5,599 nt of DNA from JBEHWX01 sp048498995 (GCA_048498995.1 JBEHWX010000178.1:1-5599); one strand, 5' to 3'; shown: positions 1 to 5,350, numbered from the stretch's first letter. The notes: generated by a model not told the origin, from the letters alone. A program made the numbers and translations.

Positions 1-2
1 CC

Positions 3-503
3 TTCTGCGCGCAGTATCTGCGGGAGCAGGGAGCGCAGGAGCATATCGACTGGTACGCCGGCTACGTGGCGCATGCCCGCGCGCTGCTCCACGCCGTCGG
101 CTCCTGGTACGCCCGTCCGGCGCGGGAGCGCGCCCGGCGCTTCCGCGAGGCGATCGTCGCCAGGACCGGTCCGGGCACGTCCGGAAGCCTGTCGGCGCTG
201 GCGATCCGTCTGCTCCTCGGCGTCGATGGCGTGGATTCGGTGCTCGTCGGGATGCGGCGCGAGGAATACGTGGACGATGTGCTGACGGCGTTGCGGCAGG
301 GAAAGCTCGGCGATGAGAAGATTCTTGCCGCGCTCGGCGGCGAGCTCGCGGGGATCATCCGGGAGATGGAAGCCGAGCCGGAGGAGGAGCCGTCCGGCGA
401 AGAGCCGTCGGGCGAAGAGCCGTCAGGCGAGGATCACTCCGCCGGGGATCATGCGGGTGAAGGGGAATCGGCGGCGCGTTCCGAGGCGGAGCGCGACACG
501 TAG
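3..503 (+). CDS. aldo/keto reductase family protein, C-terminal part (5' end outside window)
   Basis: The frame is open from the left edge and stops at TAG 501-503, giving 166 visible residues; the catalytic Asp/Tyr/Lys/His part of the barrel lies upstream and cannot be checked. The diagnostic segment is residues about 60-98, where SLSALAIRLLLGVDGV is followed by DSVLVGMRREEYVDDVL. This matches the last strand and helices of aldo/keto reductases, where the V-L-V-G-x-R-R-x-E-Y/H-V pattern contributes to NAD(P)H binding. Members of the family reduce or oxidise carbonyl and sugar substrates in the cytoplasm with NADPH; the substrate here is unknown. After about residue 125 the protein departs from the family. 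It has an acidic tail rich in E, G, S and D, built on three PSGEE/PSGED repeats, that should be disordered. The next gene starts 288 bp downstream behind its own promoter candidate, so this gene is probably not in that operon. Family assignment is good, specificity none. Confidence 0.75.
   Translation, partial: FCAQYLREQGAQEHIDWYAGYVAHARALLHAVGSWYARPARERARRFREAIVARTGPGTSGSLSALAIRLLLGVDGVDSVLVGMRREEYVDDVLTALRQGKLGDEKILAALGGELAGIIREMEAEPEEEPSGEEPSGEEPSGEDHSAGDHAGEGESAARSEAERDT
387..431 (+). repeat. three 15-bp in-frame tandem repeats in the reductase tail
   Basis: Three consecutive 15-bp units (387-401, 402-416, 417-431) each follow GAGCCGTCNGGCGAR and differ at one or two positions. They encode E-P-S-G-E three times. 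Because the unit is a multiple of three, copy number can change by slippage without a frameshift, so tail length may vary among strains. Confidence 0.85.
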
Positions 504-542
504 AGCCCGGCCTTTCCGTGGCTCCGTCGCAGGACGCGCGCA

Positions 543-598
543 CGCTGACGACGCACGCCTGCCGCCGCGCGCCTGCCGCCGTGCGACTGCCGGCGTGC
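543..598. repeat. four imperfect 14-bp tandem units
   Basis: Units lie at 543-556, 557-570, 571-584 and 585-598. The middle two (GCCTGCCGCCGCGC and GCCTGCCGCCGTGC) differ by one base, and the outer two keep the CTG and GC framework with more changes. The array sits between genes and is not part of any supported coding region. It may be a decayed minisatellite or a structured RNA segment. Confidence 0.6.
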
Positions 599-613
599 GA
601 TGTCCGGGACATC
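599..613. other. 15-bp palindrome (7-1-7), possible operator
   Basis: GATGTCC, a single G, then GGACATC forms a perfect inverted repeat with an odd centre. It lies about 130 bp upstream of the promoter candidate at 742. It is either a dimeric-regulator site or a short hairpin; the sequence does not decide which. Confidence 0.35.
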
Positions 614-741
614 CCGCGGCATCGTGGCCGGCGCGGCCGGCCCTCGTGGAGGCTTCTGGATCACGCGTCGATGATGGACGCCGGACCCGTGCTTTCGTCG
701 CCGTGAAAATTCGTTGAGCCAGCTCGTGACGCCCGCCACCG

Positions 742-758
742 CGCTATTTTTACCGGAT
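742..758 (+). promoter_or_regulatory. promoter -10/-7 region of the ferredoxin operon
   Basis: The only A/T-rich patch in this intergenic region reads CGCTATTTTTACCGGAT, containing TATTTTTA at 745-752. This is one base from the TAnnTTTG box of FCB-group promoters. The same 17-bp block occurs with 15/17 identity at 2943-2959 ahead of the CDF gene. It lies 33 bp before the ATG at 792, leaving a short leader. No good -35 or -33 element is seen at the normal distance; TTGAGC at 714-719 is too far away. Confidence 0.5.
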
Positions 759-779
759 GATGTCGATGATCTCTCAGCC

Positions 780-785
780 AGGGAG
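780..785 (+). promoter_or_regulatory. ribosome binding site that selects the ferredoxin start
   Basis: AGGGAG lies 6 nt before the ATG at 792. It supports that start over the in-frame ATG at 801, which has no comparable Shine-Dalgarno sequence. It also supports it over starts further upstream, which would lie in the promoter block. Confidence 0.6.
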
Positions 786-791
786 CCGCCG

Positions 792-1043
792 ATGGCGGTG
801 ATGCGCTGTGTCTGCCGCGGAACGACCTTCGCCGATGCGCTGGAGGCCGCCCGCCGTAATGGCTCGACCACCGTGGCCGAGCTGCAGCGCCATGTCGATC
901 TCGGCACCGGCTGCGGACTCTGCGTTCCCTACATGCAGCGCGTGCTGATCACCGGCGTGACCGATCAGCCGGTGCTCTCGATCGAGGAGATGGACGAGCT
1001 GCGCCGCGTGGCGCTCCCGTCCGGCAAGGAGGTGGAGAAATGA
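792..1043 (+). CDS. Bfd-like [2Fe-2S] ferredoxin (bacterioferritin-associated ferredoxin domain)
   Basis: This is an 83-residue protein with a C-x-C pair at Cys6 and Cys8 and a C-x2-C pair at Cys41 and Cys44. The spacing is almost the same as in bacterioferritin-associated ferredoxin (Cys4, Cys6, Cys38, Cys41 in the classical protein). The pattern CVCRGTTFADALEAARRNGS, followed by helical residues and GTGCGLCVPYMQRVL, is typical of the BFD fold, which binds one [2Fe-2S] cluster and passes electrons to a partner. Classical Bfd releases iron from bacterioferritin. Here no bacterioferritin gene is adjacent; the stop codon overlaps the start of a PP-loop ATP pyrophosphatase instead (ATGA at 1040-1043), so that enzyme is the likelier partner. 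Residues after about 55 form an acidic, probably helical tail. The AGGGAG site decides the start. The domain call is firm, but the electron acceptor is unknown. Confidence 0.85.
   Translation: MAVMRCVCRGTTFADALEAARRNGSTTVAELQRHVDLGTGCGLCVPYMQRVLITGVTDQPVLSIEEMDELRRVALPSGKEVEK
1026..1033 (+). promoter_or_regulatory. strong ribosome binding site for the PP-loop gene
   Basis: AAGGAGGT is a near-perfect Shine-Dalgarno sequence inside the end of the ferredoxin gene, 6 nt before the ATG at 1040. It is much stronger than the site of the upstream gene, suggesting more product of the second gene than the first, or independent re-initiation. Confidence 0.75.
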
Positions 1044-1702
1044 GCAGCGCGTTCGCCATGTGGTCCGGCGGGAAGGATTCCCACTACGCACTGTATCGTG
1101 CCCTCCAGGCCGGACTCGAGTGCCGGCTGCTGCTGACCTTCATCGACGCCGATACCGAGCTGGTGATGTCGCATCGGCTTCCGCCGGAGCTGATCGAGGA
1201 GCAGGCGCGCCTGGTGGGCATGCCGGTGATGAAGGTGCGCGCCACCACGCAGACCTACGAGCGCGAGCTGAAGAATCTTCTCTTCGATCTCCGGAGCGAT
1301 GGGGTCACGCGCGGGATCTTTGGCGACATCTATCTGCGCGAGCACCGCGACTGGTTCGAGAACATCCTCTCCGATTTCGACATGCGCTGCGTCTTCCCGC
1401 TCTGGGGCATTCCGACGCATCACCTCGTGGAGCAGCAGCGGCGCGTGATGAAGTCCACGATCATCCAGGTGGATCGCTCGATCAGCGAATCCTACCTCGG
1501 GCGCGATCTGACCAACGACTTCATCGAATACCTGAACGAGAAGGGGATCGATCCCTGCGGGGAGAACGGGGAGTATCACACCTTCGTCCGCCGGAGTCCG
1601 CTGATGGATGGGGAGATCGTCCTGACGCACGCCGAGCGTCGCGCCACGACGCAGACGGTCGGCCTGGAGATCGATTACTGGAAGGTGGAGAAGGGCTCAT
1701 GA
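1040..1702 (+). CDS. Dph6-type PP-loop ATP pyrophosphatase (diphthine-ammonia ligase-related)
   Basis: The 220-residue product starts with an alpha-hydrolase PP-loop, SGGKDS at residues 9-14, which binds the pyrophosphate of ATP. It continues with the family signatures GDIY (95-98), WGIP (122-125) and GENGEYHTFV (174-183). These and the total length fit the Dph6/MJ0570 family. Eukaryotic and archaeal Dph6 adenylates diphthine and adds ammonia to complete diphthamide on elongation factor 2. Bacterial EF-G lacks diphthamide, so the bacterial substrate must differ: an AMP-activated carboxylate or amide, or possibly a nucleotide or RNA base. The gene overlaps the ferredoxin stop and the permease start by 4 bp each, so all three are probably co-translated. 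A ferredoxin partner suggests a redox or sulfur-transfer step, as in some Fe-S-dependent PP-loop enzymes; that is inference. No key motif is missing. The product is presumably soluble and cytoplasmic. Confidence 0.85.
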   Translation: MSSAFAMWSGGKDSHYALYRALQAGLECRLLLTFIDADTELVMSHRLPPELIEEQARLVGMPVMKVRATTQTYERELKNLLFDLRSDGVTRGIFGDIYLREHRDWFENILSDFDMRCVFPLWGIPTHHLVEQQRRVMKSTIIQVDRSISESYLGRDLTNDFIEYLNEKGIDPCGENGEYHTFVRRSPLMDGEIVLTHAERRATTQTVGLEIDYWKVEKGS

Positions 1703-2583
1703 GCGAGCCGGTCTCCGGGAGCCTCGCCGATGCTCCGGTGCTCCGCGAGCGTCCGGCCGGCGCGCTCGGCCGGCTTCTGAGAAGCGCATCGAAATACGCC
1801 GCCATCTTCCGCATCGAGCTCCGCCAGCTCACCGCCTATACCTGGGACTTCGTCCTGAGCAACGTCACCGTGCTCCTCTACTTCTACGTGCTGATCCAGG
1901 TCTGGATGGTGACGGTGAGCCCCTCCGGCGTGGCCTCGATTCCCGGAGAGGATTTCACCTGGAACCGTTTGATCTGGTTTCTGGCCGCCGGACAGATTCT
2001 CAACTTCGCGGTGCAGAGCGAGGCGCAGCTCGCCATCGAGCGGGATGTGATCAGCGGCAACATCGCCGTGACCCTCGCCCGTCCGTACGATTATCTGCTG
2101 GCGCGCTTCGCGTCGGTGACGGCCAACACCGTGCTCGCCTTCGCCGTGGTCTTCCCGGCGGCGTTCATCATCGCCTGGATCACCACCGGCACCATCGAGG
2201 TGACCGTGGCCGGACTTCTTCTCTTCCTCATCGCCTTCGTTCTTCGCACGCTTCTCTACTTCGCGCTGCAGGCGATCGCCGGCCTGGCGACCTTCTGGAT
2301 CGAGAAGGCGACCGCCTTCGTCTGGATCACCGGGCTGCTGATCCTCACCTTCGGCGGCGGCGCGGTGCCGATCGGCTTCTGGCCGTCGTGGGCGCGCACC
2401 GCCGTGGAGCTCACCCCCTTCCCGACGATGATGTATTACCCGGCGAAGCTCTTCGTCGATCCCGATCCGTCGGTCGCGCTGGCCATGCTGCTGCGGTCGG
2501 TCATCTGGATCTGTATACTCGGCGGGATCGTGCTTGCCCTCTACCGCCGCGCCCTCCGTCGCCTCGACCTCAACGGAGGCTGA
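1699..2583 (+). CDS. ABC-2 type transporter permease (DUF990/ABC2_membrane_6-like)
   Basis: This is a 294-residue integral membrane protein. An amphipathic N-terminus (about 1-48) is followed by about six hydrophobic segments near residues 50-72, 88-105, 138-162, 167-195, 205-222 and 264-284. The stretch RDVISGNIAVTLARPYDYL (115-133) resembles the conserved loop between membrane segments of ABC-2 permeases, with a G-x-I/L-x3-L-x-R-P pattern. FPTMMYYPAKLF (241-252) fits the family's P-x5-Y-x-P-A segment. Such permeases form the channel half of exporters powered by a separate ATPase, often with a second permease. Neither is present on either side here, so the ATPase must be encoded elsewhere. 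The ATG overlaps the preceding TGA (1699-1702), and GGAG at 1687-1690 serves as ribosome binding site. The frame is open upstream to 1060, but that part lies on top of the PP-loop gene and is a shadow. The transported substrate is unknown. Confidence 0.8.
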   Translation: MSEPVSGSLADAPVLRERPAGALGRLLRSASKYAAIFRIELRQLTAYTWDFVLSNVTVLLYFYVLIQVWMVTVSPSGVASIPGEDFTWNRLIWFLAAGQILNFAVQSEAQLAIERDVISGNIAVTLARPYDYLLARFASVTANTVLAFAVVFPAAFIIAWITTGTIEVTVAGLLLFLIAFVLRTLLYFALQAIAGLATFWIEKATAFVWITGLLILTFGGGAVPIGFWPSWARTAVELTPFPTMMYYPAKLFVDPDPSVALAMLLRSVIWICILGGIVLALYRRALRRLDLNGG

Positions 2584-2663
2584 GGCGCGCTCGGCATGAA
2601 GCCCGCGCAACCGCGAGATCGCTGTCGGCCGTGGGATCGGGCATCGAGCTGCCGCCATTGAAC

Positions 2664-2680
2664 GCCGCGACTCTCGCGGC
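2664..2680 (+). terminator. hairpin, possible operon terminator without a U-tract
   Basis: GCCGCGA, loop CTC, then TCGCGGC forms a perfect 7-bp G/C-rich stem 80 bp after the permease stop. It is followed by CTCCCC rather than a T-run, so it is not a canonical intrinsic terminator. It could act as a mRNA 3'-end block. Confidence 0.3.
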
Positions 2681-2699
2681 CTCCCCACGGACGAGCTCC

Positions 2700-2738
2700 G
2701 GTGGTGATGAGATCTCGCGGCGTATGCGGATCACCACC
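2700..2738. repeat. 9-bp inverted repeat with 21-bp spacer
   Basis: GGTGGTGAT at 2700-2708 is the exact reverse complement of ATCACCACC at 2730-2738. The spacer begins with the 8-bp palindrome GAGATCTC (2709-2716). It is either a cruciform/RNA hairpin or a paired protein-binding site. Confidence 0.5.
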
Positions 2739-2844
2739 CTCCCCGCGGATGCAGCATTCATGCGGGCTCGCGCCCTCCGGTCATCACGGATATGCGGTTG
2801 TATACCTCCATTCGCGCCACGCTTGCCGCCGCTCCGACATGGCT

Positions 2845-2860
2845 GTCCGCGGTGGCGGAC
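2845..2860. repeat. short hairpin
   Basis: GTCCGC, loop GGTG, then GCGGAC forms a perfect 6-bp stem about 85 bp upstream of the CDF promoter block. It has no T-run and its role is unknown. Confidence 0.35.
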
Positions 2861-2942
2861 TCGCCCCTCGCGACATGGGATGAAGCCGGCCGCCGCCGCG
2901 CGTGACGACCTGTATTCGAGAGTGGGGAACGCCTCGCGGAGC

Positions 2943-2959
2943 CGCTATCTTTGCCGGAT
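2943..2959 (+). promoter_or_regulatory. promoter -10/-7 region of the CDF gene
   Basis: CGCTATCTTTGCCGGAT contains TATCTTTG (2946-2953), an exact match to the TAnnTTTG box of FCB-group promoters. It shares 15 of 17 bases with the block at 742-758. Transcription starting just downstream would give a leader of about 120 nt before the ATG at 3084, and that leader contains the hairpin at 3010-3031. No clear upstream element is visible. Confidence 0.55.
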
Positions 2960-3009
2960 CGGCCGAACGCGCCCTACGCCTTCGTTCGTCGATGCGAGAC
3001 ATGTATCGC

Positions 3010-3031
3010 GCCGCCGGGAATGCCCGGTGGC
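3010..3031 (+). promoter_or_regulatory. leader hairpin of the CDF gene (copy 1 of CCGGGAATGCCCGG)
   Basis: GCCGCCGGG and CCCGGTGGC pair over 9 positions with one G-T wobble around an AATG tetraloop. It lies between the promoter block and the CDF start. The core CCGGGAATGCCCGG is repeated exactly in a hairpin at 4996-5011. It may be an RNA regulatory hairpin or a dispersed palindromic element. Confidence 0.5.
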
Positions 3032-3083
3032 CCGCGGGTTGATCGTGCCCGCGATGGTTTTCGATTTCAATAACGAGTACTCG

Positions 3084-4538
3084 ATGTCCGCTCGAAACAA
3101 CACGGAAGGCGCATTGACCAAGAAAGGGGCGGCGCTCGCCTCGGTCGTCACCGGGCTCGTGCTCACCGGCTTCAAGCTCGTCGTGGCGCTGATGACCGGA
3201 AGCCTGGCCATTCTCTCGGAGGCGGCGCACTCCGCGCTCGACCTGCTTGCGGCCGGGATCACCTTCGGCGTGGTCTACGTCGCCGACATGCCACCGGACG
3301 AAAATCATCCCTACGGTCACGGCAAGGCGGAGAACCTCGGCGCGCTCGCGGAGGCCGCGCTGCTGGTGGCCACCGCCGTCTGGGTGCTCTGGCATGCCTA
3401 CGAGCGGATCTTCGTCAGCGTGGAAATGCCGGAGATCACCATCTGGTCCTTTCTGGTGATGGCCGCCTCGGTGGTGCTCGATTTCACCCGCGCGCGATCG
3501 CTGAAGAAAGCCGCCAAGGCGCACAACAGCCAGGCGCTGGAGGCGGACGCGGCGCACTTCACCAACGACATGCTCGGCTCGCTCGTGGTGCTCATCGCGC
3601 TCGGCGTGCTGGAGCTTTCGCGGCAGACCGGGCTGATTCCGTACTGGCTCGCGGTCCGCACCGACGCCTTCGCAGCCTCCATCGTCGCGCTGATCGCGCT
3701 CAAGGTCTCCTGGGATCTCGGCGGCCAGAGCGTGCGCGCGTTGATGGAGGACGTGCCGGGGGAATTGAACCGGAAGCTCGCCGGCATGATCGAGGCGATC
3801 GTGCCGGTGCTGAAGGGCTCGGTGCGCGTGCGCACGCGCTTCATCGGCCAGCAGCCTTACGTGGACGCGCTCTTCCAGGTGCCGCGGAATCTCTCGCTCG
3901 AGGAGACCCACCTGATTGCCGAGGAGGCGCGCAAGCAGATCCTGGCCGAGCTTCCGGCCGCGGACATCGTCACCAACGTGGTGCCGGCGCGGACCGAGGG
4001 GGAGGAGTACACCACGGCGATCTACGCCACGGCGAACCGTCTCAGCCTGAGCATCCACAACCTCGACGTCTTCCAGTTGCAGAACAGTTATCTGGTCGAT
4101 CTCGATCTGGAGCTGCCGAGCACGCTGAATCTGCAGGAGGCGCATTGGTATTCCGATCAGCTCGCCGACGCGATCCGCGAGGAGCTGCCGGGTGGCAGCG
4201 TGGTGCATATACATCTGGAGACTCGTCGCGACTCTCCGCGTCCGGCGGTCCGCTACGGGCCGCTGCAGGAGCAGATCGCGCGGATCATCGCGTCGATGCC
4301 GGAATCGTCGTCGGTCGCGGATATCGAGACCTATCTCGTCGATCAAGGAGCGCTGGTGAACATCATCTGCCGCTACTCGCCGGAGATGCCGCTGCATGAG
4401 GTTCACTCCTCGATGTCGGCGATCGAGCGGGGAATCCGTCAGCAGTTCCGTCAGACGCTGGTCCGGGTGCATATCGACCCGCATCCGGAGGAGCCGGCGA
4501 AGGAGAAGGAGGATCCCCCCGCGCTACCGCAATCCTGA
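3084..4538 (+). CDS. cation diffusion facilitator metal/H+ antiporter with three tandem C-terminal domains
   Basis: The 484-residue product opens with six membrane segments (about 15-37, 40-66, 86-108, 118-137, 160-179, 188-209). Transport site A is complete as H49-x3-D53 and H158-x3-D162, the His/Asp arrangement common in Zn(II) exporters. The loop D72-x2-H75-x3-H79 (DENHPYGHGK) matches site B of YiiP. Such proteins export divalent metal, usually zinc, by proton exchange across the inner membrane. YiiP is about 300 residues with one ferredoxin-like cytoplasmic domain. Here three such domains follow (about 215-302, 306-380, 384-468), aligned without gaps around H276, H354 and H441. Domains 2 and 3 end in HIHLE and HIDP; domain 1 ends in TNVVP and lacks these ligands. 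ATG 3084 is chosen because it precedes TM1 at the usual distance; ATG 3054 is an alternative adding 10 residues. Neither has a clear ribosome binding site. Metal specificity is inferred. Confidence 0.88.
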   Translation: MSARNNTEGALTKKGAALASVVTGLVLTGFKLVVALMTGSLAILSEAAHSALDLLAAGITFGVVYVADMPPDENHPYGHGKAENLGALAEAALLVATAVWVLWHAYERIFVSVEMPEITIWSFLVMAASVVLDFTRARSLKKAAKAHNSQALEADAAHFTNDMLGSLVVLIALGVLELSRQTGLIPYWLAVRTDAFAASIVALIALKVSWDLGGQSVRALMEDVPGELNRKLAGMIEAIVPVLKGSVRVRTRFIGQQPYVDALFQVPRNLSLEETHLIAEEARKQILAELPAADIVTNVVPARTEGEEYTTAIYATANRLSLSIHNLDVFQLQNSYLVDLDLELPSTLNLQEAHWYSDQLADAIREELPGGSVVHIHLETRRDSPRPAVRYGPLQEQIARIIASMPESSSVADIETYLVDQGALVNIICRYSPEMPLHEVHSSMSAIERGIRQQFRQTLVRVHIDPHPEEPAKEKEDPPALPQS

Positions 4539-4918
4539 TGTCCGGGGGATTCAGGCCATGGTATGCCCCGATTCGCCAGATATCCCGACCGTCGCGGCTC
4601 CCCGCGCCGATCGTGGGGGAGAAGCGGGGCGACGAGTGGAATCGCTTGGCCGGCCGGCGGGAGAAAGGTGGGGAGATGGCGTCCGCCGCGACCGGAAATG
4701 CTCAGCCGCGTTCGAATGGCTGAAATCGTGGAAATTTGGCGGCTTTCCGCTCACACATAATTCGACGGAGCTCGACAATAGGGTCGAAGTGGGGTCGTCA
4801 TAGAAGAACCTCGGGCCTCTTCCGACGGGGGCGATGGTCCCGGACTCGGTTCCGGAAGGGGATCCTTCGGCGGAATGGGGGCGGGAATCGGGGAGACATT
4901 CGGGATGACGGTGGTTCT

Positions 4919-4986
4919 TTGACGCTCGGTTACAGATTTGGATGATGTATCCGCCCCGAGATCACCTTATGTTTGTAGCCCATTCG
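4919..4986 (+). promoter_or_regulatory. second, upstream promoter-like module resembling the rRNA promoter
   Basis: TATGTTTGT at 4968-4976 is followed by AGCCCATTCG. The downstream promoter has the identical TATGTTTGT followed by CTCCCCTTCG (5402-5420). TTGACGCTCGGT at 4919-4930 parallels TTGAGGCTCGGT at 5357-5368, at a similar distance from the box (38 and 34 bp between blocks). This looks like a duplicated promoter module. No -35 lies at 16-18 bp here, so activity is doubtful. Confidence 0.4.
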
Positions 4987-4995
4987 TTCGCCACG

Positions 4996-5011
4996 GCCGG
5001 GAATGCCCGGC
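4996..5011. repeat. palindromic hairpin, copy 2 of CCGGGAATGCCCGG
   Basis: GCCGGG, loop AATG, then CCCGGC forms a 6-bp stem. The 14-bp core is identical to that in the CDF leader hairpin at 3010-3031, including the tetraloop. Two copies 2 kb apart in non-coding DNA suggest a dispersed element or a shared regulator site. Confidence 0.5.
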
Positions 5012-5118
5012 GCCCTCCGCGAGAACGTCACGATCGATACACGAAGCCTTCGGGTCACGCGTTAGTGAAGGACCGAATCGACGACCAGGGTCGGCGAGTT
5101 TGAAAGATGAATTTTTCG

Positions 5119-5179
5119 GTTGACCACGCACTGAGCGCCACGGCGCTCCGTCTGTGAGTCACCACCCAGCGCAACGACA
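5119..5179 (+). repeat. direct repeat copy 1 upstream of the rRNA promoter
   Basis: The core 5143-5163 matches 5317-5337 at 19 of 21 positions (GCGCTYCGTCTSTGAGTCACC). It is followed in both copies by GCAACGACA after short, unequal spacers. Weaker identity (19 of 29, counting the core's first five bases) extends upstream through TTGACC/ATGACC. Confidence 0.65.
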
Positions 5180-5292
5180 TCCGCAACAGGGTCGCGTCGA
5201 CGTTGGTGGAGAAACCGCATCATCCGCTTCGGCGGGGTTCGCGAGCACTCTCTCACCTGCGGCGCCGTCCGCGGAAATGTCGACGCCGATGG

Positions 5293-5350
5293 GATGACCG
5301 AACACTAGGCGCGCAAGCGCTTCGTCTCTGAGTCACCCGCGGCAACGACA
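5293..5350 (+). repeat. direct repeat copy 2 upstream of the rRNA promoter
   Basis: This is the partner of 5119-5179, about 174 bp downstream. It ends at GCAACGACA, directly before the A-tract that precedes the TTGACA box, so it occupies the position of an upstream activator region. Confidence 0.65.

Larger units (their letters stand above)
504..791. other. intergenic region between the reductase and the ferredoxin operon
   Basis: No convincing gene is present in 288 bp. The first part holds 14-bp tandem units and a 15-bp palindrome. The last 50 bp hold the A/T-rich promoter candidate. No hairpin followed by a T-run is visible after the reductase stop, so its terminator is not identified. 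Confidence 0.6.
2584..3083. other. 500-bp structured intergenic region
   Basis: No protein or tRNA gene is supported here. The CDF reading frame stays open back to 2388, but the implied peptide is a low-complexity mix of R, P, A and S overlapping the permease gene, with none of the CDF signatures. The stretch contains inverted repeats at 2664-2680, 2700-2738, 2845-2860 and 3010-3031, plus the promoter block at 2943-2959. ATGCGG occurs three times at 32-36 bp intervals (2724, 2760, 2792). Confidence 0.55.

Noticed and set aside
449..907. Antisense frame spanning the reductase/ferredoxin intergenic region
   Set aside because: It overlaps both the reductase tail and the ferredoxin cysteine motifs on the sense strand and has no domain.
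1060..1698. N-terminal extension of the ABC permease (frame open from 1060)
   Set aside because: It lies entirely over the PP-loop gene in another frame and is an R/A/D/G-rich shadow. The ATG at 1699, coupled by ATGA, fits the permease family.
1675..2688. Antisense open frame of 337 codons opposite the permease
   Set aside because: It is rich in R, H, E, D and G, has no recognisable fold, and mirrors a clear membrane protein on the other strand.
2388..3083. N-terminal extension of the CDF protein (frame open from 2388)
   Set aside because: The extension overlaps the permease gene, has no membrane or CDF character, and crosses the promoter block at 2943-2959. CDF proteins normally begin 10-20 residues before TM1.
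2784..4484. Antisense open frame of 566 codons opposite the CDF gene
   Set aside because: Its product is a low-complexity mix of R, H, D, G and V with no domain, as expected from the complement of high-GC coding DNA. The sense strand encodes a complete CDF transporter.
4509..4549. GATCCCCC/GGGGGATT hairpin across the CDF stop as a terminator
   Set aside because: The stem is closed by a G-T pair, the loop is about 25 nt, it overlaps the last codons and no T-run follows.
4700..4725. TTCGAAT motif resembling a tRNA T-loop
   Set aside because: The flanks do not form a 5-bp T-stem, and there is no anticodon arm or acceptor stem around it.
4396..4803. Possible small gene after the CDF transporter
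   Set aside because: Its first third lies inside the CDF gene in another frame, it is arginine-rich without a domain, and no ribosome binding site or promoter supports it.
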